The notes beneath the pieces were generated by a model. The model was not told the DNA's origin. It ran no database searches and saw only the letters and a list, made by a program, of their open reading frames with translations. The translations under genes and the position numbers were made by a program. From Natronogracilivirga saccharolytica (lineage in GTDB: Bacteria; Bacteroidota; Rhodothermia; Balneolales; Natronogracilivirgulaceae), in contig NZ_JAFIDN010000001.1 in assembly GCF_017921895.1 (NCBI RefSeq), forward strand, positions 1-64,000: DNA of 64,000 bases, in the 5' to 3' direction. Below, piece after piece: positions 8,711 through 17,878 of the stretch. The first letter of the stretch is position 1. The number at the start of each line of letters is the position of its first letter.

Positions 8711-9388
8711 TTAAACCAATCCAAAATAAATACTGACAGGGAGACCGATGAACCCGATTGCAATGATTACAGCAAGCACAAGGGCCACACTGTAGATTAT
8801 CGGGTTGGTGTTACGTGACATCCAGCCGAGAGACTGAAATGCACTCCAGACACCGTGGCGCAAATGCATGCCCAGAAGGATCATGATCGCTACGTAGTAC
8901 ACGGTATAAAGCGGTTGTGCGAAAACTTCTGTTAGACGTTCGTGCACGTTATGCATCTCCACTCCGCCATGTTCGATATAGGAAAAGTCATGGAAGGCGA
9001 AGGTGTTCAGGTGTGTGATTACAAAAAGCAACAAAAGCACACCGGTGATAATCATGGAACGGGAGCTCCAGTTCTGCTTGCTGGCACCTCCGCGGCTTGC
9101 ATAAACCTGATATCCCTCCGGACGCGCCCGGCGCTTTTCCAGCCAGATAGAAATTCCCAGCCAGGCATGGTACAGGAAGAACGCCAGCAGGCCGAGCCGC
9201 ACAATCCAGAGAATCGGCCCCATCTGATGAAGGGTGTGGGAATAGGTGTTAATTGCTTCGGGTCCCGCAAAATAGGCAAGGTTACCCAGCAAGTGGACTA
9301 TAATGAACAGAACCAGACCGATACCGGTAACTCCTGTTGCAATCTTTCTGCCCACTTGAGACGTAAGGAAGGTGGCTGCTTTCGACAT
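8711..9388 (-). CDS. sdhC: Succinate dehydrogenase cytochrome b558 subunit
   Basis: The 225-residue membrane anchor of complex II. Five hydrophobic spans are visible (about 14-38, 60-82, 103-122, 158-178 and 197-220). His residues in VHLLGNLAYF, HAWLGISIW, VITHLNTF and GMHLRHGVWSAF are the usual haem b ligands of the single-polypeptide di-haem b558 class. This class reduces menaquinone. It is the first gene of the operon, so the promoter should lie in the 9389-9760 interval. Confidence 0.95.
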   Translation of the reverse strand: MSKAATFLTSQVGRKIATGVTGIGLVLFIIVHLLGNLAYFAGPEAINTYSHTLHQMGPILWIVRLGLLAFFLYHAWLGISIWLEKRRARPEGYQVYASRGGASKQNWSSRSMIITGVLLLLFVITHLNTFAFHDFSYIEHGGVEMHNVHERLTEVFAQPLYTVYYVAIMILLGMHLRHGVWSAFQSLGWMSRNTNPIIYSVALVLAVIIAIGFIGLPVSIYFGLV

Positions 9389-9760
9389 AGATATAAATAC
9401 TTGTTTTTCGCAGTAATTATGATTTAAAAATTCGGGCTTAATATAAAGTATTTGTCATTATTTTTCGCCGGACAGCAGACCGGCACAGTCTATTTATAAT
9501 AACTCTACATTAGCACCGCCAGGACACCTGGGTATGTGATATAACACGTAAAAAGTAATCAAGAAGTATGAATATTCTGCGAATTATTTCTGGTTATTTG
9601 TCTGAAATACATCCAACAAAATGCTCATCAAGGGCTTACTGAACATATTTTGATCAGATATTTTGTATACTTGGGCACCCGGCTTTCTGCACTGTTTACC
9701 GGCAAGGCATCCGGACACAGAAATGACAAACAAAAATTTTCAATCTCCAACTCTCTGTTT
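9389..9760. promoter_or_regulatory. Divergent intergenic region sdhC / hexose-phosphate mutase
   Basis: A 372-base AT-rich gap between two genes that start away from each other, so it should carry both promoters. I see no tRNA, long palindrome or clear -35/-10 pair. An open frame with a TTG start at 9650 extends the downstream gene, but the added residues are not like the family. Confidence 0.4.
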
Positions 9761-11107
9761 ATGTCCCTGATGGTATCCATTTCCGGAATCCGCGGAATTT
9801 TCGGAAGTGATCTGACTCCTCAAAACCTGACTCTCTTCGCTTCGGCATTTGGCACCTGGCTGAACGGCGGAACCGTTGTTGTCGGACGCGACAGCAGGGT
9901 CACCGGCGAGTTGTGTGAGCGCATTGTGACCGCTTCACTGCAGGCTACCGGATGCAATGTAGTAAATCTGGGAATCGTGCCCACTCCCACGGTTGCCATG
10001 GGCGTACTGCAGCAAAAAGCTTCCGGCGGCATCATTATTTCGGCAAGCCACAACCCCGCTGAATGGAACGCACTGAAACTTCTTAACGGAAAAAGCGAAT
10101 TTCTGGATGAAAAACAAGGCAGCGAAGTAATCCGCATCGCACGAAACCACAGCATCCGCTATCGCGATTACACCGGAACCGGCAAAGTCTGGTGCAATGA
10201 AACCATTCTTGAGGCTCACATCGACGCCATACTCGGGCTGCCATATATCGACAAGGAACAGATTGCAAAAGCACGGTTCAAGGTCGCCGTGGATGCCGTG
10301 AACGGTGCGGGTTCGGAGGCCATCCCGCGGCTTCTGGAGCGGCTCGGCGTCGAACAGGTCCACTGCATGAATTGTGTACCGGACGGCCGCTTTCCCCACG
10401 ATCCCGAACCGCTGCCCGAACATCTTGGAGAAATCTGCGGGCTGATTAAAAACGGCAGCTATGACATTGGCTTTGTAACCGATCCGGATGCTGACAGACT
10501 TTCCATAGTTGATGAAAACGGTGAGCTGCTGGGTGAAGAATACACACAGGCCATTGCCTTTGACTTCATGCTTGGTAAGAAACCCGGACCTGTAGCAACA
10601 AACCTGTCGTCATCCAGAATTGTTGATGACATAGCAGCAAAATACGGGCAGGAGTGCCATCGTTCACCCGTCGGCGAAATCAATGTGGTCAAAGAGATGC
10701 AGCGGACCGGTGCTGTCATTGGCGGAGAGGGCAACGGCGGGGTAATTAACCCGGATCTGCATTACGGGCGGGATGCACTTGCGGGCATTGCGATGATGCT
10801 TCAGCATATGGCTGAAACCCGCAAACCAGCCTCGCTGATCCGGTCGGAAATGCCTGATTACGTCATTACCAAAACCAAAATATTGCTGCAGGATCTGGAT
10901 GCTGATGATGTTCTGGCAAGAGTTGCAGAACACTATTCCGCGGAAAAACTGAACACACTCGACGGCGTGAAAATCGACTTCCCGGATGGATGGGTTCACT
11001 TGAGAAAATCCAACACAGAGCCCATTATCCGGATTTACTCCGAAGCAGGAAACCGTGAAAAGGCAGAAGAACTGGCTGCTGATATTCAAAAAATTATCGG
11101 AAACTGA
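9761..11107 (+). CDS. glmM: Phosphohexomutase (phosphoglucosamine mutase-like)
   Basis: An alpha-D-phosphohexomutase of 448 residues. It starts with MSLMVSISGIRGIFG, the usual start of the Bacteroidota enzymes, and this decides the start at 9761 (9770 is an equal alternative). The phosphoserine loop is ASHNPAEWN with Ser96. The magnesium loop is DPDADRLSIVD, the sugar loop GEGNGGVI, and the phosphate-binding loop RKSNTEPIIRIYSEA. Such enzymes convert glucosamine-6-phosphate to glucosamine-1-phosphate for cell-wall precursors, but phosphomannomutase or phosphoglucomutase activity cannot be excluded from sequence. It is followed by yicC after 48 bases. Confidence 0.9.
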   Translation: MSLMVSISGIRGIFGSDLTPQNLTLFASAFGTWLNGGTVVVGRDSRVTGELCERIVTASLQATGCNVVNLGIVPTPTVAMGVLQQKASGGIIISASHNPAEWNALKLLNGKSEFLDEKQGSEVIRIARNHSIRYRDYTGTGKVWCNETILEAHIDAILGLPYIDKEQIAKARFKVAVDAVNGAGSEAIPRLLERLGVEQVHCMNCVPDGRFPHDPEPLPEHLGEICGLIKNGSYDIGFVTDPDADRLSIVDENGELLGEEYTQAIAFDFMLGKKPGPVATNLSSSRIVDDIAAKYGQECHRSPVGEINVVKEMQRTGAVIGGEGNGGVINPDLHYGRDALAGIAMMLQHMAETRKPASLIRSEMPDYVITKTKILLQDLDADDVLARVAEHYSAEKLNTLDGVKIDFPDGWVHLRKSNTEPIIRIYSEAGNREKAEELAADIQKIIGN

Positions 11108-11155
11108 TTATTTTTGGCGTCGCAGCCATAAGTAACCCTACAATACCATTTTATC

Positions 11156-12037
11156 ATGCTTGAATCCATGACCGGATATGGCCGGGGAGAACACACCTCC
11201 GGCAGCATTCGTGTTACCACAGAAATCAGGTCAGTCAACAACCGCTACTGTGAAGTAACGCCAAAACTTCCGCCACAGCTGCAGCCCTTTGAACAGCAAA
11301 TCAAAGATATTGTCCAGAAAGGAATTTCACGCGGCAAAATCAGCATGACAATAGACATTGAGTACCACGCCGACGATACCGACCCGGTTCCTGTAAGAGA
11401 AGATATCCTCAAGACACGTTTGAAAACTCTTGAAAAAATAAAATCAGTTGCCGGAATCAGTGAACCGGTAACACTTGATCACCTGCTCGTTTTCGATGAA
11501 TTGTTTGATGTATCAGCAAAAGATTCCGAACTGATGCAGAAACAGTACCAGGTTGCTGAAAAAGCAGTGAAGCAAGCCGTCGAAGAGCTGGTGCAAATGC
11601 GGCGCAGCGAAGGGAAAAACCTTCAGAAAGACCTTGAAGAACGTATCGAGATGCTGAAAACACATTGCAAAGACGTCTCGGCAAACGAAAAAAGCCGCAT
11701 CGAAGAAGCCAGGAAAAAAATGTCGGAACGCCTCACCCAGCTGCTTGATGACAGCCGGGTTGATGAAGATCGCATAGAGCAGGAAATTGCCATTCTGGCT
11801 GACCGGCTGGACATATCCGAGGAGCTGGTACGGATGGATTCACATATTACATATTTTGGCGAATCTCTGCAAAGCACTGCCTCGCAGGGAAAAAAACTTA
11901 ATTTCATACTGCAGGAAATGCATCGTGAGATCAATACCATCGGGTCAAAAGCACATAGCCCGGAAATTTCCAGGTCGGTTGTGGAAATGAAAGAAATAGT
12001 TGAAAACATCAGGGAACAAATTCAGAATATCGCGTGA
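11156..12037 (+). CDS. yicC: YicC/YloC family endoribonuclease
   Basis: A 293-residue full-length YicC-like protein. The N-terminal MLESMTGYGRGE and EIRSVNNRYCEV and the C-terminal QEMHREINTIGSKA are the conserved blocks, with a long coiled-coil middle (about 150-230). E. coli YicC is an RNA endonuclease affecting small RNA turnover; the role here is by homology. Its last codon overlaps the GTG start of gmk, an arrangement common in bacteria, so the two are translationally coupled. Confidence 0.95.
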   Translation: MLESMTGYGRGEHTSGSIRVTTEIRSVNNRYCEVTPKLPPQLQPFEQQIKDIVQKGISRGKISMTIDIEYHADDTDPVPVREDILKTRLKTLEKIKSVAGISEPVTLDHLLVFDELFDVSAKDSELMQKQYQVAEKAVKQAVEELVQMRRSEGKNLQKDLEERIEMLKTHCKDVSANEKSRIEEARKKMSERLTQLLDDSRVDEDRIEQEIAILADRLDISEELVRMDSHITYFGESLQSTASQGKKLNFILQEMHREINTIGSKAHSPEISRSVVEMKEIVENIREQIQNIA

Positions 12038-12675
12038 CGGAAAACAAAACATCATCCGGAAGCAAGAATCCGGAACCTTCAGAAACTGACCAGGTCAAAA
12101 GAGGAAAGATCATTATTCTCGTAGCCCCCAGCGGTGCCGGCAAAACCACCCTTGCCCGCCGGTTGCTTAACGACTTTCCCGATATGAAGTTTTCCGTGTC
12201 CGCCACAACACGTCCGCCCCGGTCACACGAAGTTCACGGCAAGGATTATTTTTTCATTTCACCTGAGGAATTTGATGCCGCAGTAAAAAGAAATGAGTTT
12301 CTGGAGTGGGAGGAGTTTTATGGCGGCAGGCGTTACGGTTCGCTGATCAGCAAAGTTGAAAAAGAGCTGAAAAAAGGATATTTTATTTTGTTCGACATCG
12401 AAGTAAAAGGAGCGATGAATATCAAGTCGCAATACGGAGATGAAGCCCTGGCCGTTTTCATCAAGCCACCGTCCGACGAAGTACTGATTGAACGACTTAA
12501 AAATCGTGGAACGGAGAGTGATGAGACCCTGCAGCTTCGCCTTGACCGTGCGAGAATGGAGTTGACATATGCCGACAAGTTCGACCATGTAATAGTCAAC
12601 GACGATCTCGAACGCTGTTACAAAGAACTCCATTCGCTTGTACACTCCTTTATGAATCAATCAAAAACCCACTGA
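12034..12675 (+). CDS. gmk: Guanylate kinase
   Basis: A 213-residue nucleoside monophosphate kinase that makes GDP from GMP. The P-loop APSGAGKTT is at residues 31-39, FSVSATTRPPRSHEVHGKDY holds the GMP-binding residues, and EFYGGRRYGSL follows. The start is GTG inside the yicC stop (GTGA). This adds about 22 polar residues ahead of KRGKIIILVAPSG, so a later start is possible, but no ATG is available there. rpoZ follows after 11 bases. Confidence 0.95.
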   Translation: MTENKTSSGSKNPEPSETDQVKRGKIIILVAPSGAGKTTLARRLLNDFPDMKFSVSATTRPPRSHEVHGKDYFFISPEEFDAAVKRNEFLEWEEFYGGRRYGSLISKVEKELKKGYFILFDIEVKGAMNIKSQYGDEALAVFIKPPSDEVLIERLKNRGTESDETLQLRLDRARMELTYADKFDHVIVNDDLERCYKELHSLVHSFMNQSKTH

Positions 12676-12686
12676 TAGCAAATCAT

Positions 12687-12989
12687 ATGGCAGTCAAGTC
12701 CCTGGATCTTGAAAAGATTCAAAGCACTACAGGAAATATATACGAAGGTATTGTCATCCTCTCTAAGCGTGCCCGTCAGATCGCAGCCCAGGAGAAAATG
12801 GAGCTTGACGAAAAGCTCAAGTACTTTGAAGGATTTGAGGAGGAAGAGGAGTACACCTTCAACGAAGAGCAGGAACGCATTACCAAGGAATACGAAGCAC
12901 GCCCCCACCCTACCCAGCGTGCCGTAAACGAATTGATTGAAGAGAAGATCTACTACCGCGGCACCGAAAACGACGAAGAGAACTCCTGA
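12687..12989 (+). CDS. rpoZ: RNA polymerase omega subunit
   Basis: A 100-residue protein with YEGIVILSKRARQIAAQEK at residues 18-36, the omega motif that binds the beta-prime C-terminus. The acidic middle (GFEEEEEYTFNEEQE) and the tail HPTQRAVNELIEEKIYYR are the pattern seen in Bacteroidota omega. It sits between gmk and coaBC, the common place for rpoZ. It helps assemble RNA polymerase. Confidence 0.92.
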   Translation: MAVKSLDLEKIQSTTGNIYEGIVILSKRARQIAAQEKMELDEKLKYFEGFEEEEEYTFNEEQERITKEYEARPHPTQRAVNELIEEKIYYRGTENDEENS

Positions 12990-12994
12990 ATGTC

Positions 12995-14221
12995 ATGATA
13001 AGCGGCAAAAATATCGTCATCGGTGTAACCGGTGGCATTGCCGCCTATAAAGCGGTTTATCTGGTACGCGAACTGCAGGAAGCCGGTGCGGAAGTACGCG
13101 TGACCATGACTGCGGCTGCTGCCCGGTTTGTCGGCGGAGACACTTTTGCCGCCATTACACGGCACGACGTGCCCGTACACATCTTTCCTGAAGACCCTTC
13201 ACAAATAAGCGAGAACTGGACACGCCACATTCACTGGGCGGAATGGGCCGATATGCTGGTGATTGCGCCATGCACCGCCAACAGTCTTGCCAAAATTGTA
13301 CACGGCTTTTCGGATTCCATGCTTACGGCTACCGTCCTGGCCGCCCGCTGCCCCATACTCATTTGTCCGACCATGGACGGTGAAATGTACCGGTCACCCG
13401 CTACACGTTCCAATCTGGAAAAGGCCGGTGACATGGGTTTTCATCTGCTTGAACCCGATTCCGGTTATCTTGCCAGCGGCATGCAGGGCATCGGCAGGCT
13501 GCCGGAACCGGACCGCATTATCGGCCGCATGGAAGAAATTTTATCGGACCACATCACCGAACCCTCCCGTTTTCTTGAAGGCAAGCATGTACTGGTCACC
13601 TGCGGCGCCACCCGCGAACACCTCGATCCGGTCCGTTTTCTCTCCAACCCCTCGACGGGAAAAATGGGGCTTGCCATGGCCGCCGCCGCCCGGTCCTGCG
13701 GAGCACGTGTCACATTGCTGCATGCCGGGTCCGTCGATACCGGGGGTGTGGACGCAACAATAACCAGGCACGCCTTCAGCTCTACCGATGAATTGTTCAG
13801 GCAGGTCAAAGCCCATGCCGATGCCGATATTGTCATTATGACGGCGGCCGTTTCCGACTTCCGGCCTGCCCAAAAACACGAGCACAAAGTCAGCAAGGAC
13901 AGTGCCGAACTCAGTATCACTCTTGAACGCACGCCGGATATCCTGCAATGGCTTGGAGAAAACCGGAAGAAAGGGCAGATACTGATTGGGTTTGCCATGG
14001 AAACGCGTGATCTGGTGCCCAGGTCACGGGAAAAACGCATCCGGAAAAAAGCCGACTGGATTGTTGGAAATGATCTCACCATGGACGGTTCCGGCTTTGC
14101 CGTCGATACCAATAATGTCGTTCTGGTGGGAGAGCACATGGAAAAGTCTCTTAGCGGCAGCAAAAAAAGTGTCGCACGCCAGCTTTTACAGCAAATATTT
14201 GAATCACAAGTCACCGGATGA
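12995..14221 (+). CDS. coaBC: Bifunctional phosphopantothenoylcysteine decarboxylase / phosphopantothenate-cysteine ligase
   Basis: A 408-residue CoaBC. The flavin-dependent decarboxylase domain (about 1-180) begins with VIGVTGGIAAYKA, has the active His in HIHWAEWAD, the PCTANSLAKI loop and PTMDGEMYRSPAT. The Asp in PTMD replaces Asn of the textbook motif, which I recall as normal in Bacteroidota. The ligase domain (about 188-408) has GATREHLDPVRFLSN and STGKMG. Together they turn phosphopantothenate and cysteine into phosphopantetheine for coenzyme A. The gene follows rpoZ by 5 bases. panB at 17051-17878 acts earlier in the same pathway. Confidence 0.97.
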   Translation: MISGKNIVIGVTGGIAAYKAVYLVRELQEAGAEVRVTMTAAAARFVGGDTFAAITRHDVPVHIFPEDPSQISENWTRHIHWAEWADMLVIAPCTANSLAKIVHGFSDSMLTATVLAARCPILICPTMDGEMYRSPATRSNLEKAGDMGFHLLEPDSGYLASGMQGIGRLPEPDRIIGRMEEILSDHITEPSRFLEGKHVLVTCGATREHLDPVRFLSNPSTGKMGLAMAAAARSCGARVTLLHAGSVDTGGVDATITRHAFSSTDELFRQVKAHADADIVIMTAAVSDFRPAQKHEHKVSKDSAELSITLERTPDILQWLGENRKKGQILIGFAMETRDLVPRSREKRIRKKADWIVGNDLTMDGSGFAVDTNNVVLVGEHMEKSLSGSKKSVARQLLQQIFESQVTG

Positions 14222-14302
14222 CAGTAATCCGGCCTCATCAATCAACAACAAAACCTGCAGCTGCATAGGCACATCAGCGGATAATCTGCGGACAAAAGGG
14301 TA

Positions 14303-15352
14303 ATGAACTTTTCATCGTTCACGGTATTGAAAAGAAAAAAACTGCTGATCTGGCTGCTGAGCGGCTCGTGCCTTGCCGCCCTTGCTATTCTTTTGTTCTA
14401 CCCCGGTGAGTCGCCGCAACGGCTGCGGTCACTGGCGCAGGCCGACTCATTAATCGTGCAGGAGCTGGCTTTGTTCAATGTCAGTTCCGGCCGGGTACGT
14501 ACCACAGAGTACCCTGTGACCGACGATTTCACAAGAAAGCACTATTCTGTTGATCTGCCTGTGCAGGTTTCCGCGACACACTACCATGCAGAACTCCGGA
14601 AACAGCTGCAACCGCTGCGAATTGAGACCATCGGATATGCCGATGTACCGGACGGAGAGCTTACGCTGCAACTGGTCTATCAGGACAAGATCATCAGAAC
14701 GCTGACACTTCGAACGGATCAGGAGTACATTCGTGTCCCGCATCCTGCCGGACTGATGGTTTATTTTGATCAGCGGCCACGATCCTCTCAGCTTGATAAG
14801 CTGCGCAGGCTGGATATCCCCGTGGGTATTGTCCTGCGGTCTTCATCGCGCCGGTCGTTGTCGCGATGGGCGGCATCCCTGTCAGAAACCGCATCGCCGG
14901 TATGGATCTGGAAGAATGATTCGGGAAGGACGTTCGAGCCTGTGTCATTTGATGACAGCGGGCTGGAGCGCACGCTTGAAGCCGTTTCTTTACGGCACGG
15001 GGATGTGAGGCTGCTGGCATTTGGTCATAATGGGCAGGGAGCGTGGCGGGCGGATGCGCCGGACGGGCAGGATGGCACGGATGGAGGTGCGGGGCTTGAT
15101 GGTGCTGAGAGGGAGAATCTGGAGAGGGTCCGGGAGTTGGGTGTAGGGGTGACATTTGCGGATGACATGGAGATAGTGAGTACGGATGACCGGTTTGAGT
15201 TTGACCGCAGGATGCTTGCTTTTTCCCGCCTTGCGCGCAAGGCGGGCGGGCCGGGCATGCTGGTGCGGGGTACGGACAGGTCGCTTGAGTGGCTGGAGGA
15301 GTGGGTGCCTCGCATTCAGCGGGGTGGTGTTGTTTTTGTTTCACATGACTGA
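14303..15352 (+). CDS. Membrane-anchored protein, possibly a degenerate YibQ-like divergent polysaccharide deacetylase
   Basis: A 349-residue protein with one N-terminal span (about 13-30, LLIWLLSGSCLAALAILLF) and a large outside domain. I do not recognise it firmly. The order GLMVYFDQ, then DIPVGIVLRSSSRR, then RMLAFSRLARKAGGPGM, then SLEWLEEWVPRIQRGGVVFVSHD resembles the divergent polysaccharide deacetylase (YibQ/DUF610) fold. The usual Asp-Asp and HxPMEP catalytic segments are missing, so it would be inactive or a different protein. Codon use changes sharply after about 14990: 15001-15180 has 87 G and 24 C. A 22-bp perfect palindrome lies at 15225-15246. The gene starts 81 bases after coaBC. 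Confidence 0.6.
   Translation: MNFSSFTVLKRKKLLIWLLSGSCLAALAILLFYPGESPQRLRSLAQADSLIVQELALFNVSSGRVRTTEYPVTDDFTRKHYSVDLPVQVSATHYHAELRKQLQPLRIETIGYADVPDGELTLQLVYQDKIIRTLTLRTDQEYIRVPHPAGLMVYFDQRPRSSQLDKLRRLDIPVGIVLRSSSRRSLSRWAASLSETASPVWIWKNDSGRTFEPVSFDDSGLERTLEAVSLRHGDVRLLAFGHNGQGAWRADAPDGQDGTDGGAGLDGAERENLERVRELGVGVTFADDMEIVSTDDRFEFDRRMLAFSRLARKAGGPGMLVRGTDRSLEWLEEWVPRIQRGGVVFVSHD
15225..15246. repeat. 22-bp perfect palindrome inside the 14303 gene
   Basis: The arms CCCGCCTTGCG and CGCAAGGCGGG are exact reverse complements with no spacer. It encodes part of SRLARKAGG. It is GC-rich in a patch that is otherwise poor in C on this strand, which makes it stand out. Confidence 0.7.
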
Positions 15353-15464
15353 CCGGTATCCGTTTTTTCTGCAAATCGCCGGCTGTGCTGAACTGCTGTT
15401 GTGCTTCGGCTGTGCTTTATTGCTGACAAATTAATTAATCAACAAAACACGGTAAATCGCAAGG

Positions 15465-16283
15465 ATGGTCAAAACATTACCCCAACCGGATGTGTATCCG
15501 GTCAGATATCCTGTTCTTCTCTGTCACGGATACGGTACCATTGCCGGGTTTGTCACACCTTCCCCGCTTCACCATGTGTGCATGCAGATGAGAAAGCACG
15601 GGGTCATGGCTTTTGCGCCAAACATCGTGCCGTATGCCCGAATTGAGGTCCGGTCAGCAGAGTGGCTGAAAATTCTGGGGCGGATAATGCTTGAAACATC
15701 GGCACCCAGGGTAAACATTATAGCCTACAGCATGGGCGGGCTTGACATTCGTCACATGGTGCATAAACACAATCTGGCTGATGTCGTTGCATCTGTCACA
15801 ACCATATGCACTCCTCACCGGGGTTCCTCGCTTGCGGAGACGGCACTGAATACTCCGAAAATCATACGCGATCAGTTATTAAATATCACCAATATGATGG
15901 GCAACAAAGTATATCCCGATATTCCGAGTGACGCTGACGGTGCCTTGCACCAACTCACCAGGAAGCATATCAACGAGTCTTTCAACAAGAAGATTACCGA
16001 TGTCCCCGGCATCCCCTATTTCTCCTTTTCGTCTGCCTGCGGGAAAGGGACCAGTCACAAAATCAACACTCCGCTCAGGTATTTCAACAATATTATCTAC
16101 GAAAATGAAGGTGTGAATGACGGGTTCGTAAGTAAAGAAAGTGCCGTTTACGGTGATCATATCCGCCCGACGTATCTGTCACATCTCGAACTCATCAAGC
16201 TGGGACTGATGCGCGAGCACAGAAAGGAGTGGCTGCACTTCTGGAGAGATGTTATGAACCTGCTGGTTGAAGCAAAACTGTAG
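15465..16283 (+). CDS. Lipase/esterase of the alpha/beta hydrolase fold
   Basis: A 272-residue hydrolase resembling triacylglycerol lipases and PGAP1-like esterases. VLLCHGYGTIAGF near residue 17 is the oxyanion-hole strand, AYSMGGLD near residue 89 holds the nucleophile Ser, NEGVNDGFV carries the probable acid Asp, and the His in LSHLELIK closes the triad. TICTPHRGSS after the nucleophile helix is typical of bacterial lipases. There is no signal peptide, so it is probably cytoplasmic and acts on small esters or membrane lipids. It converges with surE with a single base between the two coding regions. Confidence 0.88.
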   Translation: MVKTLPQPDVYPVRYPVLLCHGYGTIAGFVTPSPLHHVCMQMRKHGVMAFAPNIVPYARIEVRSAEWLKILGRIMLETSAPRVNIIAYSMGGLDIRHMVHKHNLADVVASVTTICTPHRGSSLAETALNTPKIIRDQLLNITNMMGNKVYPDIPSDADGALHQLTRKHINESFNKKITDVPGIPYFSFSSACGKGTSHKINTPLRYFNNIIYENEGVNDGFVSKESAVYGDHIRPTYLSHLELIKLGLMREHRKEWLHFWRDVMNLLVEAKL

Positions 16284-16284
16284 C

Positions 16285-17058
16285 TTATTCCAGTTCACTT
16301 CCCTGTTTGCCGTAAAACGAGTGGGCGGTCAGATCGTACTGTATCGGTGTGATGGTGCCAAACCCTTTTTTTAGCAGGTTGAGATCCAGATCTTCGCCTT
16401 TGTCAAGTATCTCCAGTCTTCCTGTTATCCAGAAATAGGGTTTATTATGCGGGTCAACGCGGCCTTCAAATTCTTCAACATACCTGCTGTTGGCCTGCTT
16501 GGCCCAGCGGAGACCTTTCAGCGGACCTCCGGGTGCATTCACATTCAGTGTGACGCCTGCAGGAAGTCCGTTTTGCAGGACATAGCGGACAGCCCGGCGC
16601 GCCGCCTCCTGGGCTCCGCTCAGATCAGCCGATTCACTGAATTCCATGCAGCTGACGGCAATCGCCGGATAACCAAGAATCGTTGCTTCGGTTGCAGCAC
16701 TGACGGTTCCCGAGTAAATGATATTAATCCCCGCATTGGAACCATGGTTGATACCACTGAGTACCAGGTCTGGTTTTTTCTGCATAAGTTTGTCATGGCC
16801 CAGTTTCACGCAGTCTGCAGGCGTTCCGTTCACAGCCTGTCCCTCCATCCTGGAGTTTATCTGAAATGACGTAACCCTGAGCGGATCGGATACGGTGATT
16901 GCATGACCTACCGCACTTTGCTGGCGGTCAGGTGCAATGATATCAACCTGTCCGAACTCCGCAGCTACTTCGGCCAGAGCACGTATTCCGGGTGCAAAAA
17001 TTCCGTCGTCGTTGCATACAAGGATGCGCCTTTCGGCATCATATAAACTGTTACTCAT
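16285..17058 (-). CDS. surE: 5'/3'-nucleotidase SurE
   Basis: A 257-residue SurE phosphatase. NDDG at residues 16-19 gives the metal-binding Asp pair, and [18 protein letters not shown] and [11 protein letters not shown] supply the other active-site residues. It removes phosphate from nucleoside monophosphates and is tied to stress survival. Its ATG lies 8 bases inside the end of panB, so translation is coupled. Confidence 0.96.
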   Translation of the reverse strand: MSNSLYDAERRILVCNDDGIFAPGIRALAEVAAEFGQVDIIAPDRQQSAVGHAITVSDPLRVTSFQINSRMEGQAVNGTPADCVKLGHDKLMQKKPDLVLSGINHGSNAGINIIYSGTVSAATEATILGYPAIAVSCMEFSESADLSGAQEAARRAVRYVLQNGLPAGVTLNVNAPGGPLKGLRWAKQANSRYVEEFEGRVDPHNKPYFWITGRLEILDKGEDLDLNLLKKGFGTITPIQYDLTAHSFYGKQGSELE

Positions 17059-17878
17059 ACTGCTCTTTTGTGTCAGGGAACAATCCCTTTTTTACGTCTG
17101 ATTTGTATTTATGGAAGGCATCTGTCATTACCGTGTGCAGATCGGCATATCGCCGCAAAAACCTGGGTGAAAAATCCTTGTTAAGTCCAAGCATATCATG
17201 AGTCACCAGAACCTGTCCGTCACATGCATTTCCGGCACCTATCCCTATGGTGGGAACCGAAAGTTCAGCAGTAACCTGTTCGGCAAGCTTGTATGGAATT
17301 TTTTCCAGGACAACAGCAAAACAACCGGCTTCTTCAAGCTTCCTGGCATCATCGAGGAGCTGACGGGCCTCCTCCTCTTCCGTTGCCCTGACTTTGTATG
17401 TGCCGAATTTGTAGATGCTCTGAGGAGTAAGACCGAGATGGCCCATGACCGGTATACCGGCGTCAACAATTTTTTTAATGGTAGATGCGATGTATGCGCC
17501 ACCCTCAAGCTTGACAGCATGAGCGCCGGCTTCTTTCATCATGCGTCCGGCACTTTTCAGCGCACCCGTATCAGTAACCTGATAGCTCATAAAAGGCAGA
17601 TCGGCAACAACCAGAGAGCGTTCAGCTCCGCGAACCACACAAAGTGTGTGATAAATCATCTGATCAAGGGTAATTGGAAGTGTAGTTTCGTGTCCGGCCA
17701 TGACATTGCTGGCTGAGTCGCCGACCAGTATGATTTCGATACCGGCCTGATCAACAATCTTTGCCATGGTGTAGTCATATGCCGTTAACATGCTGATTTT
17801 CTCAGCACGGTGCTTCATTTCAACTACGGTTCTTGTGGTAATTCGGGATGCGGATGCTGATGGTGGTTGTGTACTCAT
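17051..17878 (-). CDS. panB: 3-methyl-2-oxobutanoate hydroxymethyltransferase
   Basis: A 275-residue ketopantoate hydroxymethyltransferase, first step of pantothenate synthesis. It shows [38 protein letters not shown], the KLEGG strand and [20 protein letters not shown], covering the metal and substrate sites. The usual length is 260-280. It overlaps fabZ upstream by 4 bases (ATGA) and surE downstream by 8, so fabZ-panB-surE is a tight operon. Its product feeds the CoaBC pathway. Confidence 0.97.
   Translation of the reverse strand: MSTQPPSASASRITTRTVVEMKHRAEKISMLTAYDYTMAKIVDQAGIEIILVGDSASNVMAGHETTLPITLDQMIYHTLCVVRGAERSLVVADLPFMSYQVTDTGALKSAGRMMKEAGAHAVKLEGGAYIASTIKKIVDAGIPVMGHLGLTPQSIYKFGTYKVRATEEEEARQLLDDARKLEEAGCFAVVLEKIPYKLAEQVTAELSVPTIGIGAGNACDGQVLVTHDMLGLNKDFSPRFLRRYADLHTVMTDAFHKYKSDVKKGLFPDTKEQYE

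Noticed and set aside
9650-9760. N-terminal extension of the phosphohexomutase from a TTG start
   Set aside because: The 37 extra residues are unlike any family member and the conserved start MVSISGIRG begins at 9770; 9761 or 9770 fits better.
13370-13410. Loss of the conserved Asn in the CoaC active-site motif
   Set aside because: PTMD with Asp seems normal for Bacteroidota CoaBC, so it is not a defect.
14694-15374. 226-codon Pro/Cys/His-rich antisense frame
   Set aside because: It mirrors the G-rich patch of the sense gene, which removes stop codons on the other strand; the sense frame has a membrane anchor and domain-like structure.
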